A stretch of DNA of 64,000 bases from positions 51,273 through 115,272 of the forward strand of contig NZ_SLWU01000006.1 in the NCBI RefSeq assembly GCF_004345675.1. Reading direction: 5' to 3'. Origin of the DNA: Caldanaerobacter subterraneus. GTDB taxonomy: Bacteria; Bacillota; Thermoanaerobacteria; Thermoanaerobacterales; Thermoanaerobacteraceae. Position numbers and translations under genes: made by a program. The notes under the pieces are model-generated. The model was not told the DNA's origin. It saw only the letters and a list, made by a program, of their open reading frames with translations, and did no database searches. Of this stretch, positions 62,527-64,000 are shown piece by piece (positions within the stretch are counted from its first letter, which is position 1; each line of letters opens with the position of its first letter).

Positions 62527-62614
62527 ACTTATTTTGCTTCACAAATTTTTTATGTTATAATATTATAAGTTCAGAAGAGTCCATACGAAAGAAAGGAATG
62601 GGAGGATTTACTTG

Positions 62615-63934
62615 ATGAGTGCGAATCTTAAGAAAATAGAAAAGAGCGTGGCTACTCTTGAACTTACAATACCAAAAGAAAAATTTGAAGAAGGCTTAGA
62701 TTATGCTTTTAAGAAAAATGCTTCAAAATTCAATGTTCCAGGTTTCAGAAAAGGGAAAGCTCCAAGATTTTTAGTTGAGAGATATTATGGAGAAGGCGTA
62801 CTTTATGAAGATGCCATAGAGTATGTGTTCGACGAAGCGTACCAGGAAGCTTTAAAAACGTTTAATTTAGAGCCTGTAGATTATCCAGACATCAACATCT
62901 TGCAAATAGGCAAAGGAAAAGATTTGGTTTTGGAAGCAACTGTTGCAGTTATGCCCGAAGTTGAGCTTGGAGAATACAAGGGCATAGAAATTGAAAAAAT
63001 AGAATATGATGTGTATGATGGAGATGTAGAGTACGAATTAGAGAAGTTAAGGCAGCAAAATGCAAGAATTATCCCAGTTGAGGGAAGACCCGCAGAGCAG
63101 GGGGATATTGCTGTAATTGACTTTGAAGGATATATAGACGATAAGCCTTTTGAAGGAGGAAAGGGAGAGAATTACGAACTTGAATTAGGAAGCAATACTT
63201 TTGTGCCTGGCTTTGAAGATCAAATAATAGGCCACAATGTGGGTGAGACCTTTGACGTGACTGTCACTTTCCCTGAGGATTACAGAGTGGAAGAATTAAA
63301 AGGAAAGACTGCCGTATTCAAAGTTACGCTGAAGGCATTAAATAAAAAAGAATTGCCAGAACTGGACGATGAGTTTGCAAAAGATGTAAGTGAATTTGAG
63401 ACTTTGGAGGAATTAAAGCAGGATATAAGGAAGAAATTAGAAGAAAAAAATAAAAGAGAAGCAGAAAATGAAATGAAAGAAAAGGCAGTAATGAAAGTAG
63501 TAGAAAATGCAAAAGTGGATATTCCAGATGTGATGGTAGAAAGGCAGATAGACCTTTCTTTGAGGGATTTGGACTATAATTTGAGATTACAAGGTTTAGA
63601 TTTAAACACCTATCTATCTATAACCGGCAAGACCATACGGGACTTAAGAAAGGAAATGTGGGAAGGCGCTTTAAATAGGGTAAAAACCCAGCTTGTGATA
63701 GATAAAATAGCGAAAGTTGAAAACATTGAAGCTACAGAAGAAGAGCTGGAGAACAAATTAAAAGAGTTGGCAGAGAGTTACAGAGTAAATCTGGAAGAAT
63801 TCAAGAAAAGTTTAACAGAAAGCCAGATAAACGGCATAAAAGAGGATATAGCGTATTATAAGACGATTGACTTTATTTTCAACCAGTGTAAAATAGTAAG
63901 TAAAAAGACAAACGGTAAAATGTCAAGGGGGTAA
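62615..63934 (+). CDS. tig: Trigger factor
   Basis: Ribosome-bound chaperone with prolyl isomerase domain. 439 aa. Seen: ribosome-binding signature FNVPGFRKGKAPRFLVERYYG (about 38-58), FKBP-like domain at about 155-240 with GDIAVIDFEGYIDDKPFEGG and FVPGFEDQIIGHNVGE, then the long helical C-terminal arms. ATG 62615 behind GGGAGGA (TTG 62612 precedes it). clpP usually follows; here the last 66 nt of the window show no gene start. Confidence 0.97.
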   Translation: MSANLKKIEKSVATLELTIPKEKFEEGLDYAFKKNASKFNVPGFRKGKAPRFLVERYYGEGVLYEDAIEYVFDEAYQEALKTFNLEPVDYPDINILQIGKGKDLVLEATVAVMPEVELGEYKGIEIEKIEYDVYDGDVEYELEKLRQQNARIIPVEGRPAEQGDIAVIDFEGYIDDKPFEGGKGENYELELGSNTFVPGFEDQIIGHNVGETFDVTVTFPEDYRVEELKGKTAVFKVTLKALNKKELPELDDEFAKDVSEFETLEELKQDIRKKLEEKNKREAENEMKEKAVMKVVENAKVDIPDVMVERQIDLSLRDLDYNLRLQGLDLNTYLSITGKTIRDLRKEMWEGALNRVKTQLVIDKIAKVENIEATEEELENKLKELAESYRVNLEEFKKSLTESQINGIKEDIAYYKTIDFIFNQCKIVSKKTNGKMSRG

Positions 63935-64000
63935 TTAAAAAATTTTTGAGGCATTTAAAGGGCAAAAAGACAAAAAAATACCCTTCTTCCAACATGCCAA

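Overview
The window (64 kb, AT-rich, purine-loaded on the + strand, almost all genes on +) looks like the chromosome of a thermophilic, spore-forming, strictly fermentative member of the Thermoanaerobacter/Caldanaerobacter group. Evidence: clostridial butyryl/crotonyl-CoA genes with Etf, the NfnAB transhydrogenase, Rex, SpoVS and a SpoVB-like flippase, CIRCE-controlled groESL, UPF0236/ISLre2 and IS1182 debris, many TTG/GTG starts behind strong GGAGG sites, and a guanine plus ykkC-type tandem riboswitch of the kind described from Thermoanaerobacter. The genus call is inference.

Layout. 1-607: partial ABC-F ATPase (-). 743-2255: motAB behind a sigma-D type promoter. 2384-9102: rex and the crt-bcd-etfBA-hbd-thl pathway behind a sigma-54-like element. 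9207-12227: agr-like quorum-sensing locus in which membrane sensing seems split between a 5-TM protein and a 2-TM kinase, followed by LytTR regulator, AgrB and a separately promoted AgrD. 12516-18778: P-loop protein, nfnAB, glutamate dehydrogenase, OGG glycosylase, DUF554. 18796-20034: intracellular subtilisin (-). 20211-21845: small hydrophobic proteins and an acidic coiled-coil protein. 22028-24002: CIRCE-groESL, then tRNA-Arg. 24320-26655: GNAT (-) and a broken ISLre2-type element. 26876-36755: guaB, guaA, tandem riboswitch, dead NCS2 permease, purE-purC-(no purF)-purM-purN-purH-purD. 36814-41343: methyltransferase, murI, M20 amidohydrolase, MOP flippase with an unusual leader. 41580-49313: yerC, pcrA, ligA, gatCAB. 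49390-50515: scrap region (IS1182 piece, oppC piece, about 90-bp MITE). 50929-56547: oppABCDF. 56600-57683: degraded sequence. 57684-60211: rph-rdgB-phosphodiesterase, then Uma2 nuclease. 60349-61056: eight tRNAs (-). 61219-61303: tRNA-Leu. 61394-61879: ECF S component (-). 62130-63934: spoVS and tig.

How it fits together. crt/bcd/etf/hbd/thl with NfnAB and Rex form a redox module: Bcd-Etf can bifurcate NADH electrons to ferredoxin, NfnAB links ferredoxin and NADH to NADPH, and Rex senses NADH/NAD+. guaBA and the pur cluster make IMP and GMP, but purF is absent from its expected place and the riboswitch-controlled permease is dead, so purine handling seems altered in this strain. The points most worth a second look are the split agr sensor with its 21-bp-period operator, the leader and start-codon hairpin ahead of the flippase gene, the tandem riboswitch facing a pseudogene, and the tRNA-like acceptor remnant at 62455.
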